Shown: in pieces, positions 8,057-17,026 of the stretch
Layout: the number at the start of each line of letters is the position of its first letter
How positions within the stretch are numbered: position 1 is the stretch's first letter
Source: Pseudomaricurvus alkylphenolicus
GTDB taxonomy: Bacteria > Pseudomonadota > Gammaproteobacteria > Pseudomonadales > Cellvibrionaceae
Length of the DNA stretch: 46,852 bases
Direction of reading: 5' to 3'
NCBI RefSeq assembly: GCF_011683955.1
Contig: NZ_JAAQPI010000032.1
Span: forward strand, 1-46,852
The notes under the pieces: generated by a model
Told to the model about the DNA's origin: nothing
Databases searched by the model: none
The model's input: only the letters and a program-made list of their open reading frames with translations
Made by a program: the position numbers and the translations under genes

Positions 8057-9823
8057 TCAAGCTTTTTTCTGTTCAGCAATCCAGCTGTCAACAATACTTT
8101 CCAGCACTGTCAACGGCACGGCACCACTCTTCAACACCAGGGTGTGAAACTTGCGCAGTGAAAAATGTTTACCCAGGGCCTGTTCGGCTTTGCCGCGCAG
8201 TTCGCGAATTTTAAGCTCGCCGTTCTTGTAGGCCAGCGCCTGACCCGGGTAGGTGATGTAGCGATCCACCTCGGAGGTGATGTTGTGCAGACTTAAGGCC
8301 GAATTGTCCGCCATAAAATCGATGGCCTGTTGACGGCTCCAGCCTTTGGCGTGCATGCCGCTGTCTACCACCAGACGCAGGGCGCGCCACATCTCGTAAC
8401 TCAGGCGACCAAAGCGGTCATAGGGGGTATCGTAAATGCCCATCTCTTCACCCAGGTATTCCGAGTAGAGTCCCCATCCTTCACCGTAAGCGTGGAAGTA
8501 ATAGCTGCGACGGAATTTCGGCAGGCTGTCCAACTCGCCGGCAATAGAAATTTGCTGGTGATGGCCGGGTACGCCTTCATGCAGCGTCAGTGCGGCCAGG
8601 GTGTACAGCGGGCGACTCTTCAGGTTGTAGGTATTGAGGAAATAAACTCCTGCGCGGGTGCCGTCGGCCGCGCCTCCCTGGTAGTAACCGGCAGCGGTTT
8701 TCGGCGCAATGTGCGCAGGCACCGGCTGAATACCGTAGGGGTTGCGCGGCAGGTAGGAGAAATACTCCGGTAACTTGCCATCAATGCGCTTGGCCAGGGT
8801 GGCCGCTTTAGCCAGGAATTCCTCTTCGGTTTTAGGGTAGAACTGTGGGTCTGTGCGCAGATGCGCAAAAAACGCTTTCAGGTCACCTTCAAAGCCCACC
8901 TCTTTCATGATCGCTTCCATTTCCGCGCGGATGCGTTTTACCTCCGACAGGCCCAAGGTGTGCACAGCATCAGCATCGGTATCCATGGTGGTGTAGTAAC
9001 GGACAAAATGATCGTAGAGCTCTCGCCCTTTGGGTATTGCCGACAAGCCAATGGTGTTACGGCAGGCGGGCTTATAGGTTTTCGTAAAGAAGGTGTTGTA
9101 TCGCTGATAGGCCGGGTTTACCACGTCGCTGACCAACTGCTTGCCCTTGGCTTGCAGCTCGCTGATGACCTCGTCGCCGTAGCTGGCGGGAATGCGGTTG
9201 AATGGCGCGTAAAACAGGCTCTGCTCGGGTGTGGCCGCAATAAATCCAGAGATACTCGCCTCGTAGCCGTTCAGGGTTTCACAAGGCTGTACATAACCGA
9301 CTTCGATGCCTTTTTGCATCAAGGCCATGTTCTGGTCAGCGTAGGTACCAAATGCCTCCAGGCGTTTCAGGTATGCGCGGTAATCATCTTCACTGTTAAA
9401 CGTGGTCATACCACCGACTATTTGCGCAAAACTTGTCTGCCATCCCATCACCGTGTTGAAGGTGATAGAGCGCCAGTCATAATCCAGGGTTTTGCGCTCG
9501 TTATGGACCATCCACTCGAACACCTCGTAGTTAACGCGGTTGGCGTCGGAGAGTTCTTTAACAGGGATTTTTTTCAGCTCCGCGATAGCCAAATCAAGGT
9601 TAGCCGTACGCTCGGCAAAACCTTTTTCACTGAGGTCATCCAGGCGATCACTGTAGGAGGTATCACCCAAATAGCTAGCCATCATCGGCGAGCTCTTCAA
9701 GTGTTTATCCCAATAGCCATCCATCAAGGTTTCAAGCTGAATGTCTGCTTTGCCGGCAAGTACCGGTGCGCTAGTGACAACCAGTGCGGCGGCTATCATT
9801 TTTTTAAGGGTACGTATTTTCAT
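8057..9823 (-). CDS. DUF885 secreted protein, metallopeptidase-like
   Basis: A 588-residue paralogue of the neighbouring lipoprotein, with a cleavable Sec signal (MIAAALVVTSAPVLAG). It carries HEGVPGHH (about residues 416-423), the GEGWGLY segment, and the family C-terminus (PGQALAYKNGELKIREL). The two DUF885 proteins differ in anchoring, one soluble and one lipidated, which suggests a division of labour rather than redundancy. Peptidase or amidase activity is inferred from the HExxxGHH motif. The start ATG has only a weak AAGAGA ribosome-binding site. It is likely transcribed from the alpha/beta hydrolase promoter. Confidence 0.85.
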   Translation of the reverse strand: MKIRTLKKMIAAALVVTSAPVLAGKADIQLETLMDGYWDKHLKSSPMMASYLGDTSYSDRLDDLSEKGFAERTANLDLAIAELKKIPVKELSDANRVNYEVFEWMVHNERKTLDYDWRSITFNTVMGWQTSFAQIVGGMTTFNSEDDYRAYLKRLEAFGTYADQNMALMQKGIEVGYVQPCETLNGYEASISGFIAATPEQSLFYAPFNRIPASYGDEVISELQAKGKQLVSDVVNPAYQRYNTFFTKTYKPACRNTIGLSAIPKGRELYDHFVRYYTTMDTDADAVHTLGLSEVKRIRAEMEAIMKEVGFEGDLKAFFAHLRTDPQFYPKTEEEFLAKAATLAKRIDGKLPEYFSYLPRNPYGIQPVPAHIAPKTAAGYYQGGAADGTRAGVYFLNTYNLKSRPLYTLAALTLHEGVPGHHQQISIAGELDSLPKFRRSYYFHAYGEGWGLYSEYLGEEMGIYDTPYDRFGRLSYEMWRALRLVVDSGMHAKGWSRQQAIDFMADNSALSLHNITSEVDRYITYPGQALAYKNGELKIRELRGKAEQALGKHFSLRKFHTLVLKSGAVPLTVLESIVDSWIAEQKKA

Positions 9824-9921
9824 CGCGTTATCTCTTAACGTTATTATTGCTCACTACATTCTTCTGACCAAATCCAGGACCGGTAAACAGCGCCTCACTA
9901 GCCGCTTTTGAATCCAACGGA

Positions 9922-10821
9922 TCACTGTGCAGAAACAAGCGCTGGTGCACTCTCACTCACAAACTGCACCAGCAAGGGGTTGATCTGTAGTGGCTTTTCT
10001 CCCAATAAAAAGTGACTTACACCCTGCATCTGCACCAGAGAGGAATTGGGAGCAATGGCACTGATCTTTTGCTCGATACCGTCAGACCAAGCGGGGCTGG
10101 GGGCATATATCGCCAACAGAGGAATATCAATTTTGTCGTTGTAGGCCGTCTCTGGCGCCGTCATTTGTTCCATAAAACTCAGCACTACATGCCGGGGAGC
10201 ACCTTTCATCGAAACACTCACTCGCTCGCGCAAAGCATCGGGGGTGTGTTCGTTGGTCATGGTGTCAACAAAGGTGCCCCACAGACTATCGTAGAGGGGT
10301 GAGTCCATCAGCCAATGTAAAGCCCCCATGATCCAGGAGGGCTCGTCGTAATAGACAATACCGTCAACGGCAACCATACCCTGCATCTTTTCCGGCCAGG
10401 CGCGGTAGAACTCCCTGAGTGTCGGCACCCCCATACTGTGCCCCATAAACACGGCTTTTTCGGTGTTGGTTGCCTCCATCACCGCATTCACCGACTGGGC
10501 AAAGAGTTTCATGGTGTAGTCGATTTCAGGCTTATCGCTCAGGCCATGGCCGGCGAGGTCCAACAAGATAACCTTGCCGACTGACGCCAGCGCTTCTACC
10601 TGTTGATCCCAAAAGGTCATATCACAGGCACCACCGTGAACCAGCACAGTGGTTCGGTCTCCGCTGCCGAGGGTTTTGTAGTGCAGCTGAATGTTTCCTG
10701 CCGGGGTTTGCAGATTGGTGTACTGGCTTTGGGCCTGGGTTAATAAATCACTGGCCAGGGACGGCAGTGGCAGCAGGGCCAGGACAATGAACAGTAACGC
10801 AGTGAGTTTTACGTTTTTCAT
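9922..10821 (-). CDS. secreted alpha/beta hydrolase
   Basis: A 299-residue protein with a signal peptide (LLFIVLALLPLPSLAS). The alpha/beta-hydrolase core is clear: oxyanion-hole segment VLVHGGACD, nucleophile elbow GHSMG (Ser 129), and a late His in VSHFLLGEKP. It probably cleaves an ester, amide or peptide bond in the periplasm; the substrate is unknown. The ATG has AAGG about 6 nt upstream. It is the first gene of a likely operon with the two DUF885 genes (98-nt gap). Its upstream region contains the 21-bp tandem repeat at 10984-11025. Confidence 0.8.
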   Translation of the reverse strand: MKNVKLTALLFIVLALLPLPSLASDLLTQAQSQYTNLQTPAGNIQLHYKTLGSGDRTTVLVHGGACDMTFWDQQVEALASVGKVILLDLAGHGLSDKPEIDYTMKLFAQSVNAVMEATNTEKAVFMGHSMGVPTLREFYRAWPEKMQGMVAVDGIVYYDEPSWIMGALHWLMDSPLYDSLWGTFVDTMTNEHTPDALRERVSVSMKGAPRHVVLSFMEQMTAPETAYNDKIDIPLLAIYAPSPAWSDGIEQKISAIAPNSSLVQMQGVSHFLLGEKPLQINPLLVQFVSESAPALVSAQ

Positions 10822-10983
10822 AGCGACCTTTTCAGAAATTTTTTTTTAGAACAGTTGTTATAAAAGAACCTTGCAGCCTTCAGATTTTGGTAATTAATAA
10901 CCCCATCTTTCTGCCAGCAATGTGCACCCTTTCTCCACCCGTAATTGGGGCTAGCCTATGGTAACTCCAAAATTTCGCCCCCA

Positions 10984-11025
10984 ATTGGCCTATTGACACT
11001 ATTACGTGCTCGATGGTGACTTTTT
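10984..11025. promoter_or_regulatory. tandem 21-bp repeat, candidate AraC-type operator
   Basis: Two phased 21-bp units (10984-11004, 11005-11025) each match the repeat at 5318-5359 at about 15 of 21 positions, sharing TGGCC.ATTG.CACT in the first unit and CGAT.G..ACTTTTT in the second. The pair lies about 165-205 bp upstream of the alpha/beta-hydrolase start. It is weaker than the site before the GGT gene and would be unconvincing alone; identical phasing at three promoters is what supports it. Confidence 0.45.
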
Positions 11026-11191
11026 ATTTCCCTTAGCTAGCTATCGAACGGTTGGGCTGGCCCTACTCCTTCTCAGCAGCGCCCCAATTTAAGCAGAATG
11101 ATTTAATTTAGACAGATTAACCACTTCTATTCACTGCCTCAAGTTAAAAAGCGTTAAATCTCCGACAGGCATAAACTAAACCCCTGGCGAA

Positions 11192-11227
11192 CAAAAGCCG
11201 ATGAAACCCGGGTTTCATCGGCTTTTG
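11192..11227. terminator. perfect 36-bp palindrome, probable bidirectional terminator
   Basis: CAAAAGCCGATGAAACCC is followed directly by its exact reverse complement, centred at 11209/11210. Each arm ends in a CTTTTG tract on the outgoing strand. It lies about 57 nt downstream of the GGT lipoprotein stop on the minus strand. The terminal U-run is short, so termination strength is uncertain. Confidence 0.6.
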
Positions 11228-11283
11228 AGGATACAGCTAAACCACCTTATAACATTAGGCGACTATCGTGATCGGTTGCTGAC

Positions 11284-13101
11284 TCAATAAGCAACTGCCT
11301 GGCCGTTGGTATAGGGGTGAGAAGCGGCACGCAGTTCACCGGTTTTCGGGTCGCGGGCAATCCCGACCCACAAGCCCTGGGCCATACGGCGCTCGGCAGG
11401 GGTAATCTGCTTGACCGGCAAGCCGGTTTTATCCAGCAACGCTTGATCAAACTCACCTTCCATTACCCGTGCAGTATTTTTAGGAATACCCGTTGCCGGG
11501 TCGAGGCGCATTTCCGGCATGAAGAACGACGGCGCGTCCAGGGCTTCTTTCGGCGACATACCAAAGTCCATGACGTTAATCAGTGACTGGGCAGTTTGCT
11601 GATGCAAGCCCATGGACATGGAGCTGAACGCCATGACCGGCTCGCCATCTTTCAACAACAGACCGTGCTCAACGGGGTCTGGCAGGCGCGAACCCGGCTC
11701 AACCGAGGCAATGATAGCCTTCTGGTTAATTGCCGGATCACCGATGGAAATACCGTCCACCATAATGCCCGTCGCACCCCACACCACTGAGTTGATGGAG
11801 TGAACAACAGCGGTCATATTGCCCCATTGGTCGATAGCCACCACGGTATCGGAATGCTTGGGGGAGGCGTCATCCCACATGGCCAGCTTGGCGCCGGCTT
11901 CCATGCGCTGCCAGAATTGCTCGCCGTGCTTGGCGGTAATACGAGACTCGGGGGAAAAGTCCATCCCGGGGTACATTTGATCCAACACCTGTGGCGTTCC
12001 CGCTTGAATATGGGGGACCATCATATTGGCGGTCAACTCAGCCATACGACGGAAGGACTCGGCATTCTTGGACCAGTGCCCCAGCTCACGAATGTTGGCC
12101 GCTTCTGCCAGGTGCAGGGCTTCAATCATACTGGCACCGCCGTATGAAGGCAGGCCGTTGGCGTTAATCGTATAGCCGTTGTGCTCGGCGATCAGCGGCT
12201 TGCCCCACATCACCTGGTAATTGGCCAGGTCTTCCAGGGTCATATGGCCACCGTCTTTTTGTACAGCGGTCACGAGCTTCTGGGCCCATGGCCCAGTATA
12301 CATATAGTCAGCGCCTTGCTTGGCGACCTCACGCAGGGTTTTAGCCAGAGCCGGTTGTTTGAAGGTATCCCCCTCTTGCAGCCAGCTGCCGTCCGCCTTG
12401 GTGAAAACCGCCTTGGTTTCCGGCAGGCGCGATAAGGATTTTTTCCGGGGTTTCAGGTATTTATTCAGTGCAGGACTCCAGGTGATGCCCTCTTCCGCGA
12501 GTTCGATACTGGGGTCGAACAAACGCTCAAACGGCAACTTACCGTAGCGCTCGTTCGTGGCTTCAACACCTTTCATGAATCCACCCACCAGCGCTGTTCG
12601 ACCGCTGGGCACACCGTCAAAGAGTGCGTCACCACTGAAACCTATACTGCCCGGAATCGACATGGCATCGGTTTCACCTTTGACCGTATTCCAGTTGGCA
12701 TTCATATAAGACACTTCGCCCGTTGCCGCGTCATAATGCACCACGGACATAATGCCGAAGTAACTGATGACCGCACCGGCGCCCAGAGCCACCTGGGTCA
12801 GTGCTGTTGTCATAGCGGCATCGGCGGAAGTGCCACCCTGTTTCAAGGCCTCCAGCCCCGCGCGCTGGGCCAAACCATGAAAACTGCCGGCCACGGCGCC
12901 CTGGTAGCCCACCGCTTCGGGGTTACCCGGGAAGGTGTCCCACTCAACCTGCTTAAACTTGGCCAGATCTTCGGCGGGCCACTGGCTGGGAGCCAGGGAA
13001 ATCGCCTGGGTGTCAGGAGTTTGCGTTTCCGAAGTCAGACTACAGCCGCCCAGCGCCAGACTGGAAATTACAGAGAGACTGATCATTTTTTTACTCAGCA
13101 T
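11284..13101 (-). CDS. ggt: gamma-glutamyltransferase-family lipoprotein
   Basis: A 605-residue GGT-family protein with a lipoprotein signal (VISSLALGGC, Cys 20). Family landmarks: GLEALKQGGTSADAAM near residue 85-96, a long alpha-subunit region, and a beta-type region with DTVVAIDQWGN. At the canonical catalytic Thr position it has Ser 417 followed by Asp-Thr, unlike the classical TTH. The C-terminus also departs from the usual CGDPRR motif (GIARDPKTGELRAAS). It is divergent from the GGT protein at 3508-5238. Both Ser substitutions may still permit Ntn chemistry, which is inference. It lies behind the TonB receptor gene but is separated from it by a strong terminator. Confidence 0.8.
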   Translation of the reverse strand: MLSKKMISLSVISSLALGGCSLTSETQTPDTQAISLAPSQWPAEDLAKFKQVEWDTFPGNPEAVGYQGAVAGSFHGLAQRAGLEALKQGGTSADAAMTTALTQVALGAGAVISYFGIMSVVHYDAATGEVSYMNANWNTVKGETDAMSIPGSIGFSGDALFDGVPSGRTALVGGFMKGVEATNERYGKLPFERLFDPSIELAEEGITWSPALNKYLKPRKKSLSRLPETKAVFTKADGSWLQEGDTFKQPALAKTLREVAKQGADYMYTGPWAQKLVTAVQKDGGHMTLEDLANYQVMWGKPLIAEHNGYTINANGLPSYGGASMIEALHLAEAANIRELGHWSKNAESFRRMAELTANMMVPHIQAGTPQVLDQMYPGMDFSPESRITAKHGEQFWQRMEAGAKLAMWDDASPKHSDTVVAIDQWGNMTAVVHSINSVVWGATGIMVDGISIGDPAINQKAIIASVEPGSRLPDPVEHGLLLKDGEPVMAFSSMSMGLHQQTAQSLINVMDFGMSPKEALDAPSFFMPEMRLDPATGIPKNTARVMEGEFDQALLDKTGLPVKQITPAERRMAQGLWVGIARDPKTGELRAASHPYTNGQAVAY

Positions 13102-13154
13102 TAGATTTACCTATTGTTAAGTACAAATCACGGGAAAATGCTCCCCCTTTTTAA

Positions 13155-13189
13155 ATAAAAAAAGCTCCCTTGCTATAAAGAAAGGGAGC
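13155..13189 (-). terminator. Rho-independent terminator of the TonB receptor gene
   Basis: Reading the minus strand, GCTCCCTT (13182-13189 complement) pairs with 13164-13171 across a 10-nt loop. The stem is followed by a run of seven U and an AU-rich tail (13155-13163). It begins 15 nt after the receptor stop codon. It separates the receptor gene from the downstream GGT lipoprotein gene. Confidence 0.85.
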
Positions 13190-13203
13190 GAAGGGAGAGA
13201 CGT

Positions 13204-15639
13204 TTAAAGCTCGTAACGCAGGTTAATACCCACCGTGCGTGGACGGTTGATGTAGGACAGATTGGTGGTGCCACCCACCCCGACCATCAGATTCGACTGT
13301 TCGGCGATTTCATTGGTCAAGTTGGACACATAGGCTGTGACGGCCCACTGTCCGGCTTGCAGACCGACACGCAGGTTGGCCAGACCATAGCCATCCAACT
13401 CGGCGTCACGATCGTTGATGGCTTCCATAAACCGGTTATCGGTATACTGATAGCCCAGGTGGGCAACCAGCGCCATATCCCTGTCCGCTAATGGGTAGTA
13501 AACGTCGGCGGCCAACGAATAAGCGTATTTGGGCACGTTGGGCAATTCGTTGCCCTCGGCGACGATATTCTCCGGGCGCCCCAACAGTTCGCGAATAAAA
13601 GCTGCATCGGGTGTCTCCCAATTTTGGGCGTCGTCAAACTCGGCCACGGTGTAGTTAGCAGCACCACTCAACGTTAACCAATCGTTGACCCGATAGAGGG
13701 CATCGACCTCAAAACCATGGGTGGTCGCGTCGCCGGCGTTCTGGAACAAGGCACCAGCACTGGTGCTTACCAAGGTTTGAATATCACTGTAGTCATTGAC
13801 ATAAACCGACCCGTTGAGCACCAAATCACCGCCCAACAATACACTCTTGATGCCCAGCTCATAGGCCCACACTTCATCCTGGCCATAGCCGATTTGATCG
13901 GTACTGACTTCCGGCGCCTGGGCTACCACAAAGGAGGAGTTCAGGCCGCCGTTGCGAATGCCCTTGGTGGCCGAGGCATAGGCCAATATATCTTCGTCCA
14001 GCTGATATTCCACCGCGAACTTGGGCAGGATCTCGCCGTCGACTTCATTGGTGACTTCCTTAATGTCGGCAAGGCCAAAGAAACCGAAGTAGGTGCCACC
14101 ATCGAGCACCATTGTAGCTACGCAGGGATTAATACCAAACACCGGTGCGGCTGGGAAGTTGCCCAGGGCATCGGCAACACAGAGGGCGATCGCGGGATCG
14201 CCAAGTAGTTTGGGATCAGCAACCGGGCTGACTTGCTCCTCATCCAGCCAGCGAGCACCGGCGATCATGGTCAGCTTGTCATTAATCTCGTAATTCGCCT
14301 CCAGGAACACCGCCTTTTGCTCGCGGTTTGCTGGCGACGCTTTCTCGGAACCAAAGAAAAGATCATCACCGGTCAGGGAAATCGCGGCAATTTCCTGAGA
14401 TCTGGCCACTGCCGTCTGACTGTACTCTGCATCTTTATAGAACAGTCCACCGGTAAAGTTCAGCGGGCCGTCAAAATTCGTGAGGATGCGAATTTCTTGG
14501 GTAAAGTTATCTTCCTCAGTAAAGTTCTCTGTCACCACGGTGCCGTTGATACCGTACAGCGCTGGCAGAGAGCTCTCTGACTGAGCAAAGTCGTAGCCGA
14601 GATTTTGACGTTCGCGTTGATAGAGTCCGGTCACACTGGTGACCGAGAACTTACCGAAGTCGTAGCTGACATTAAGGCTGTAAAGTTCATACTCATCGGT
14701 ACCAAAACTGTCGGTAGGCAGTGCGGAAATAGTGTAATCATCACCGGTATCATCTACCAGCCAGTCACCGCCAATTTCGTCATCCGCAAAGTGAGCGGCA
14801 AAACGAATGCTCAACTCTTCCGATGGTTGGGCCAGCACCACCAGACGGCCACCTTCACTTTTATAGCTATTAACGTCGTCGCTGCCGGTCAGGGCATTGT
14901 CGATAAAACCTTCATCGTCGCGCTGGAAACCAGTCAGTTTAATACCCAGTACATCCGGAATAATGGTCAGGTCCAGTACGCCATTAACGGTGTGGTTATT
15001 GCCACCGCCATCAACACTGGACACATCTGCACTGAATTTGCCACCAATACCCTCTTGCAATGAGGGGTCAGCACTGAAATAACGCACGGTTCCGCCCACC
15101 GAACCTTCACCAAAATAAGTGGGCTGCGGCCCTTTCAACACCTCCACGCGATTAAAATCAAACAGATTGAAGTCGCGCTGGCTTGAGTTAGGGCTGGAGA
15201 CGGGAATATCATCCACAAATTGGGTGATCAGCGTTTGAGTGCCGAGAATATCCAGGGTAGAGCCACTGACCAGCTTGGAAATACCTCGAATAGACATTTC
15301 GTTGCGATTGGGTCCGCGGTCGCTAAAGTCCAACCCCGGCGTGCGGCGGGCGATGTCCTCAAAATCGATCATACCGGCCCGTTCCATGGCATCTCCGCCA
15401 AAAGCGCTGATGCTCTGGCCGATGTCCTGAGCACTTTCTTCTTTAAAACGGGCTGTTACGATGATTTCCTCTAGCAGGAAGTTATCTTCACTGTCATTGG
15501 CCATGGCTGGAGTCATGGCGGCACCGGACAACACAACGGCGCCGGCGGTGGCTCGAACAGCTGTGCGGATATGGGCTGCCAGTGGCTGTCGGCAGAGACG
15601 ACCACCGGTACAGGAAAAGGCGTTTACGTCTTGACTCAC
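13204..15639 (-). CDS. TonB-dependent outer-membrane receptor
   Basis: An 811-residue receptor. The start is GTG at 15639, supported by GAGGAG 7-8 nt upstream. A long basic leader precedes the hydrophobic core (GAVVLSGAAMTPAMA), then comes the TonB-box-like EEIIVTARFKE and the plug domain (MSIRGISKLVSG, VEVLKGPQPTYFGEGSVGG), then a beta-barrel ending in RTVGINLRYEL. It is of the FecA/iron.complex type in plug layout, but in this locus the ligand is more likely a peptide-like or organic compound than a siderophore; that is inference from neighbours. It is flanked upstream by an AraC gene and a 21-bp tandem repeat. Confidence 0.92.
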   Translation of the reverse strand: MSQDVNAFSCTGGRLCRQPLAAHIRTAVRATAGAVVLSGAAMTPAMANDSEDNFLLEEIIVTARFKEESAQDIGQSISAFGGDAMERAGMIDFEDIARRTPGLDFSDRGPNRNEMSIRGISKLVSGSTLDILGTQTLITQFVDDIPVSSPNSSQRDFNLFDFNRVEVLKGPQPTYFGEGSVGGTVRYFSADPSLQEGIGGKFSADVSSVDGGGNNHTVNGVLDLTIIPDVLGIKLTGFQRDDEGFIDNALTGSDDVNSYKSEGGRLVVLAQPSEELSIRFAAHFADDEIGGDWLVDDTGDDYTISALPTDSFGTDEYELYSLNVSYDFGKFSVTSVTGLYQRERQNLGYDFAQSESSLPALYGINGTVVTENFTEEDNFTQEIRILTNFDGPLNFTGGLFYKDAEYSQTAVARSQEIAAISLTGDDLFFGSEKASPANREQKAVFLEANYEINDKLTMIAGARWLDEEQVSPVADPKLLGDPAIALCVADALGNFPAAPVFGINPCVATMVLDGGTYFGFFGLADIKEVTNEVDGEILPKFAVEYQLDEDILAYASATKGIRNGGLNSSFVVAQAPEVSTDQIGYGQDEVWAYELGIKSVLLGGDLVLNGSVYVNDYSDIQTLVSTSAGALFQNAGDATTHGFEVDALYRVNDWLTLSGAANYTVAEFDDAQNWETPDAAFIRELLGRPENIVAEGNELPNVPKYAYSLAADVYYPLADRDMALVAHLGYQYTDNRFMEAINDRDAELDGYGLANLRVGLQAGQWAVTAYVSNLTNEIAEQSNLMVGVGGTTNLSYINRPRTVGINLRYEL

Positions 15640-15779
15640 AATAGATTCTCCTCAAGGGATTATTATAGTTGTTACCCAGGCTCTGAACGAAAGTACATAC
15701 CCGGGAAACGGGATCGAGGCCTGTCAAACGGACTACAACTGACCCTTCGAGCTATGGTAAGGCGCCTTTACAGGCCGCG

Positions 15780-15821
15780 GGTGGGCAACTGGCACTCAAA
15801 GGTGGGCATTCGGAACTTTCT
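15780..15821. promoter_or_regulatory. tandem 21-bp repeat, candidate AraC-type operator
   Basis: Two phased units, 15780-15800 and 15801-15821, share GGTGGGCA at their starts and contain GTGGGCAACTGGCACT and GTGGGCATTCGGAACT. Both resemble the repeat before the GGT gene (GTGGCCGATTGGCACT). The site is 140-180 bp upstream of the receptor GTG start and 110 bp beyond the end of the AraC gene. The whole 15640-15928 interval contains no other feature I can support. Confidence 0.5.
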
Positions 15822-15928
15822 AAGTCAAACGGATCAAAAGCAAGAAAAGGAGGCGGTATTAATAACGCAATCGCCTAAAGATACAGACTACTATTTCTGT
15901 TATTGATATGTGTTAGCACCGGCAGGCC

Positions 15929-17026
15929 CTAGTATTCCTTCGGGGTAACACCAAAATGGCGCTTGAACACCTTGCTGAAGCTGCCCCGGTCCAGATAGCC
16001 CACCCGTTCAGCCACCTGGGCCACCGGCATTCCCTGGCGAAGCAGGCTACCGGCCTGGGACATGCGCTGCAACAGCAGGTACTCATTCACAGTGGCGCCA
16101 TAGAGCGCTTTGAAGCCCTCGGTGAGTTTACGGCGGTTTAACCCCGCCCAGCGACTCAGCTCTTCCAGGGTCAAGGCACTGGCATACTCGGACTCCAGGC
16201 GCTGTTTCACGGCATTTAGCTGGGTGATTTCCTGCTCCCGAAAGCGCAAGTCGGGGGATTGATTGCCACTGGCCAGCGCCTGCAGCGCGACAAATAACAA
16301 TTCCTTGGCCTTGGCCTGGGCCAATAGCACACAGAAGGGGTCTTCTGTCGGCAGATCCAGCAGTTCCCTGGCAACCCGGTAAATAGCCGCATTGACGTCA
16401 ATGGCCACCACGTGGGAGGCCGCCTTCTGCGCCTCCCCCGCCGCCAATAACGGGCTCAGGGCCTCACAGGTTTGGCTGCCAAGCAAGTTTAACAGCCACT
16501 CGGTCTTGAACGTCAGCGACAGGCTAGCCAGCTGCGCTTGTCCTGAGACATTCATGGAATACTTGAGCCCCCGGCCGAAGTTCAGGAACGAACAATCGGC
16601 ATTGCCACTATGGCGATCGTAGTCGGTGAAGGACTCCACCAGATCGCCCTGCAGACGAACCCGGAAAATACACCAGTCGCAAGCATCGTACTCCAGGTGG
16701 GTGGCCTGAGCCTTGGGGTTACCGCCCCCCCTGTTCACCGCCAGGTAGCAGTCTTTTTCCAGCAGGTACCAGTCGGTGGTGAACGCTCCCTTGTACTCCA
16801 TTCGCAGGATGCGGGAAGCCTGCTCGGTCTGCGCCAGCGCCCACAAGGGATCGAAGGACTGGCCTAAATCTATGGTCTCACCTTGCAGAATTGCCCCGGG
16901 CAATCCTGAAGTTTCAAGATCGTAGGACACACAGGTTATGCTACCTTCCCGGTGGAATTCCAGTCCTGGAAGTAAGTTGTCTTTATTAGGTTGACCCGGC
17001 GGGTTCGTAGGACCTGAACCTGACAT
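15929..17026 (-). CDS. AraC-family transcriptional regulator
   Basis: A 365-residue regulator. The C-terminal 100 residues carry the two AraC helix-turn-helix motifs: LTLEELSRWAGLNRRKLTEGF and PVAQVAERVGYLDRGSFSKVFKRHFG, ending in PKEY. The N-terminal 250 residues are an unassigned sensor domain, longer than a simple cupin, with several Cys residues. It lies immediately upstream of the TonB receptor on the same strand. It is the obvious candidate to bind the 21-bp tandem repeats before the receptor, GGT and hydrolase operons. The start ATG lacks a strong Shine-Dalgarno. Confidence 0.88.
   Translation of the reverse strand: MSGSGPTNPPGQPNKDNLLPGLEFHREGSITCVSYDLETSGLPGAILQGETIDLGQSFDPLWALAQTEQASRILRMEYKGAFTTDWYLLEKDCYLAVNRGGGNPKAQATHLEYDACDWCIFRVRLQGDLVESFTDYDRHSGNADCSFLNFGRGLKYSMNVSGQAQLASLSLTFKTEWLLNLLGSQTCEALSPLLAAGEAQKAASHVVAIDVNAAIYRVARELLDLPTEDPFCVLLAQAKAKELLFVALQALASGNQSPDLRFREQEITQLNAVKQRLESEYASALTLEELSRWAGLNRRKLTEGFKALYGATVNEYLLLQRMSQAGSLLRQGMPVAQVAERVGYLDRGSFSKVFKRHFGVTPKEY

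Larger units (their letters stand above)
10822..11283. other. 462-bp intergenic region
   Basis: No credible gene. It holds the 21-bp tandem repeat (10984-11025), which should control the leftward alpha/beta-hydrolase operon, an 8-bp inverted repeat AATTGGGG/CCCCAATT (10943-10950, 10979-10986), and the perfect 36-bp palindrome at 11192-11227 that closes the GGT gene to the right. Confidence 0.6.

Noticed and set aside
8861-9838. 325-codon plus-strand open frame opposite the second DUF885 gene
   Set aside because: Antisense shadow of a conserved coding sequence; no domain and no start signal.
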